Source: Natronoarchaeum mannanilyticum
Lineage (GTDB): Archaea > Halobacteriota > Halobacteria > Halobacteriales > Natronoarchaeaceae
Length of the DNA: 64,000 bases
NCBI RefSeq assembly: GCF_039522665.1
Contig: NZ_BAAADV010000004.1
Coordinates: 291,952 to 355,951, forward strand
Direction of reading: 5' to 3'
Below the pieces are notes generated by a model. That model did not search any database. It was given only the letters and a program-made list of their open reading frames with translations, and had not been told where the DNA came from. This document shows, one piece after another, positions 62,103 through 64,000 of the stretch. The position numbers and the translations under genes were made by a program. Each line of letters starts with the position of its first letter. Within the stretch, counting starts at the first letter, position 1.

Positions 62103-63881
62103 TCAGAGCACCGTCCCGTGCTTCTTGTCGGGGAGTTCCTTCTCCACATCCTCGTAGAAGGCAAAGCGTGCGGCCAACTCCGCTCGCAGCTCGCTGGGCG
62201 GGACGATCTCGTCGATCACCACCTCGCTGGCCATGCGGTGGACGTCGATGTCCTCGCGGTACTCCTTCCGAAGTTCGGCTTCGCGCTTCGCGCGCTCGTC
62301 CTCGTCGTCGATCTCGGCGAGCTTGTTGGCGTAGACGGCGTTGATCGCCGCCTCGGGACCCATGATGCCGATCTCTCCTGAAGGGAGCGCGATCACGCTC
62401 TCGGGGTCGTACGCCGGTCCGCCCATCGCGTAGATGCCGGCGCCGTAGGCTTTGCGGGTGACGACGGTCTGCTGGGGCACCGTCGCGGACGAGGTCGCGT
62501 AGATGAACCGCTTGCCCTGTTCGAGGATGCCTTCCTTCTCGACCTGCGAGCCCGCCATGAACCCCGGCGTGTCACAGAGGTAGAGCAGCGGGACGTTGTA
62601 CGCGTCGGCGGTCCAGATGAACTGCGCGGCCTTCTCGGCGGCGTCGGGGAAGATCGCGCCGGCCCGCTTCGCGGGCTGGTTGGCGACGATGCCGATCGGC
62701 CGACCGTCGATCCGGGCGAACCCGGTGACGATCTCGCCGCCGTAGCCCGATCGCAGTTCGAAGAAGGAGTCGCCGTCGACGAGTCGCTCGATCACCCGGT
62801 TCACGTCGTACCCCTCGTTGGGGCGCTCGGGGACGACGGCGTCCAGCCCCTCCGGGGACTTCGCGGGGGACGTCGTCTCCCGCTTCGGCGGCCGCTCGTC
62901 GGCGTTATCCGGGAGATAGGACAGCAGCTGGGCGACCAGTTCGCGGGCGTGCTCCTCGTCCTCGGCGATCAGGTCTGCGCTGCCCGACTCCTCCATGTGG
63001 ACGCGCGGGCCGCCGAGTTCGTCGAGGTCGATCTTCTCTCCGGTGACCATCTCGACCATTCGCGGGCTGGCGATCGCCATGGCGCTCATCCCCTCGACCA
63101 TCACGGTGAAGTCCGCGAACACCGGCGTGTACGCCGCCCCGGCGATACAGGGGCCGTACAGCACGCAGATCTGGGGCACCCGGCCCGAGAGCATCGAGTG
63201 GTTGTAGTAGTACTTCCCGATCCCCTCGCGGTTGGCGAAGAAGCCGGTCTGCTGGTCGATCCGCCCGCCCGAGGAGTCCATCAGGTAGAGGACTGGCCTG
63301 CCCGACTTCAGCGCTCGCTGTTGCATCCGCAGGAACTTCTCGACGCCGCGCCGGGCCATCGAGCCGGCTTTGACGGTGAAGTCGTTGGCCATGAAGTGGA
63401 CGTCCCGATCCTCGAACTCGGCCGCGCCGGTCAGTAACCCGTCCGCGGGGAGTCTCTCGTCGGGATCGTACTCCTCGACGTCCGGACTGTCGGGGTGCCA
63501 GGCGTCGAAGTTGGCGAACTTGCCGTCCTCGAACCCGATCCCCTCTTCGCCGAACCAGAGGTCGAGCCGGTCCCGGACGAACAGCTTCCCCTGCTCGTCG
63601 AGCCGGTCACGATACTTCTCCGGCCCGCCGGCTTCGATGTTTTCGATCTCGCGAAGCAGTTGCTGCTCGCGCTCGGTGGGTCCGAGATCGTCCACGGCGC
63701 CGTTCCCCGCGACCTGCTCCTCCGCCGCAGAACTCGCCGTCTCGTCGGGCGCTCGCGTCGCCGACGGCGAGTTGGCGTCGCCGACGTACACCTCCACCGA
63801 CTCCTCGACGTGGCTCGACAGCGCCGCGGCGATGGCGGCGGCCTCGTCCTCGGTCGCGTCCGCCCCGATGCGAACTTTCAC
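62103..63881 (-). CDS. pccB: Acyl-CoA carboxylase carboxyltransferase with extra N-terminal domain
   Basis: Transfers CO2 from biotin to acetyl/propionyl-CoA. 592 residues. Residues ~75-592 are the carboxyltransferase: VLYLMDSSGGRID, YGPCIAGAAYTPVFADF, FIWTADAYNVPLLYLCDTPG, GAGIYAMGG and GPEAAINAVYANK. The N-terminal ~70 residues (KVRIGADATEDEAAAIAAAL...) resemble the separate small epsilon/PccX-type subunit of haloarchaeal carboxylases, so this looks like a fusion. No biotin carboxylase is adjacent. GTG start has a TATA (gataaaacag on + strand, 63903-63912) ~22-31 nt upstream. Confidence 0.9.
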   Translation of the reverse strand: MKVRIGADATEDEAAAIAAALSSHVEESVEVYVGDANSPSATRAPDETASSAAEEQVAGNGAVDDLGPTEREQQLLREIENIEAGGPEKYRDRLDEQGKLFVRDRLDLWFGEEGIGFEDGKFANFDAWHPDSPDVEEYDPDERLPADGLLTGAAEFEDRDVHFMANDFTVKAGSMARRGVEKFLRMQQRALKSGRPVLYLMDSSGGRIDQQTGFFANREGIGKYYYNHSMLSGRVPQICVLYGPCIAGAAYTPVFADFTVMVEGMSAMAIASPRMVEMVTGEKIDLDELGGPRVHMEESGSADLIAEDEEHARELVAQLLSYLPDNADERPPKRETTSPAKSPEGLDAVVPERPNEGYDVNRVIERLVDGDSFFELRSGYGGEIVTGFARIDGRPIGIVANQPAKRAGAIFPDAAEKAAQFIWTADAYNVPLLYLCDTPGFMAGSQVEKEGILEQGKRFIYATSSATVPQQTVVTRKAYGAGIYAMGGPAYDPESVIALPSGEIGIMGPEAAINAVYANKLAEIDDEDERAKREAELRKEYREDIDVHRMASEVVIDEIVPPSELRAELAARFAFYEDVEKELPDKKHGTVL

Positions 63882-63929
63882 GTCAGCGTGTGCGCGGAGA
63901 GCCGATAAAACAGTTTTCCCGGTCGCTTA

Positions 63930-64000
63930 GGTAGTGTTCAGATAAGCTGATTCCATGCGAAGGCGAACGCCTGGAGCCAATTTTCGGCGGTGTTTGCTTC
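63930..64000 (-). mobile_element. Right end of a probable insertion sequence (transposase C-terminus), truncated by the window
   Basis: From the window edge, the minus strand reads an open frame ending EANTAENWLQAFAFAWNQLI and TGA (63938-63940); the stop sits in gtgttcagataag, reminiscent of the terminal inverted repeats of haloarchaeal IS elements. Only 20 codons are visible, so family assignment is not possible. If correct, the element ends ~48 bases before the carboxyltransferase start, directly above its TATA. Confidence 0.5.

Overview
The window is chromosomal DNA of a haloarchaeon (class Halobacteria). The evidence is high GC, strongly acidic proteins, Tat-type signal peptides, A/T-rich TATA boxes about 25 nt before start codons (leaderless style), and signature genes: a three-OB-fold RPA operon, fused NuoCD, halocyanin, Bat-type HTH, salactin/volactin-like actin, archaeal GHMP shikimate kinase, Dph2, CDC48 and RtcB with archease. 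The genus cannot be fixed from the sequence alone. No rRNA, tRNA or CRISPR array was seen.

Layout. 1-2.8 kb: a short acyl-CoA-synthetase-like gene, an acetyl-CoA synthetase with its core deleted in frame, a GNAT acetyltransferase and two small genes. 2.9-5.1 kb: methylmalonyl-CoA mutase large subunit and epimerase. 5.1-6.0 kb: a patch of lower GC with a SnoaL-like protein. 6.2-9.3 kb: archease, DoxX-like protein and RtcB (tRNA splicing/RNA ligation). 9.3-15.1 kb: a stem-loop array, GNAT, an MrfA/Hrq1-type helicase, a perfect four-way-junction palindromic element, a rhomboid protease and a METTL5-like methylase. 15.4-19.7 kb: zinc ribbon, salactin-like actin with a membrane partner, Dph2, esterase. 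19.7-24.3 kb: lipid kinase, copper ATPase CopA and its probable Lrp-TRASH regulator. 24.3-27.6 kb: a MacB/FtsX-like ABC exporter. 28-32.8 kb: acyl-CoA dehydrogenase, halocyanin, redoxin, secreted alpha-amylase with two carbohydrate-binding repeats. 32.9-41 kb: rpa1-rpap1-rpe operon, CAP protein, Lhr helicase. 41-46.4 kb: two alkaline-phosphatase-superfamily (sulfatase-like) enzymes, a DUF1450-like protein, a PRC-barrel-like acidic protein, archaetidylserine decarboxylase. 46.4-53.3 kb: CDC48, HxlR regulator with a divergent MerB-like protein, cupin, a lone nuoCD with a divergent Bat-type HTH gene. 53.3-58 kb: shikimate kinase and chorismate mutase, the latter with a toxin-antitoxin cassette inserted at its 3' end, a deaminase and small membrane proteins. 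58-64 kb: paired PH-domain membrane proteins, GNAT, SDR, an acyl-CoA carboxylase carboxyltransferase with an extra N-terminal domain, and a probable insertion-sequence end just upstream of its promoter.

How it fits together. Propionate/methylmalonyl-CoA metabolism appears at both ends (carboxyltransferase; mutase plus epimerase). Copper handling is represented by CopA, the Lrp-TRASH regulator and halocyanin. DNA repair and replication are represented by RPA, Lhr and the MrfA/Hrq1-like helicase. The most unusual items are the 261-bp four-way-junction element (12504-12764), the covarying stem-loop array (9361-9527), the 752-bp toxin-antitoxin insertion between 24-bp direct repeats (55463-56238), the collapsed acetyl-CoA synthetase (773-1432), the 14-codon coupling ORF between ABC permeases (25546-25590), and the isolated nuoCD gene.
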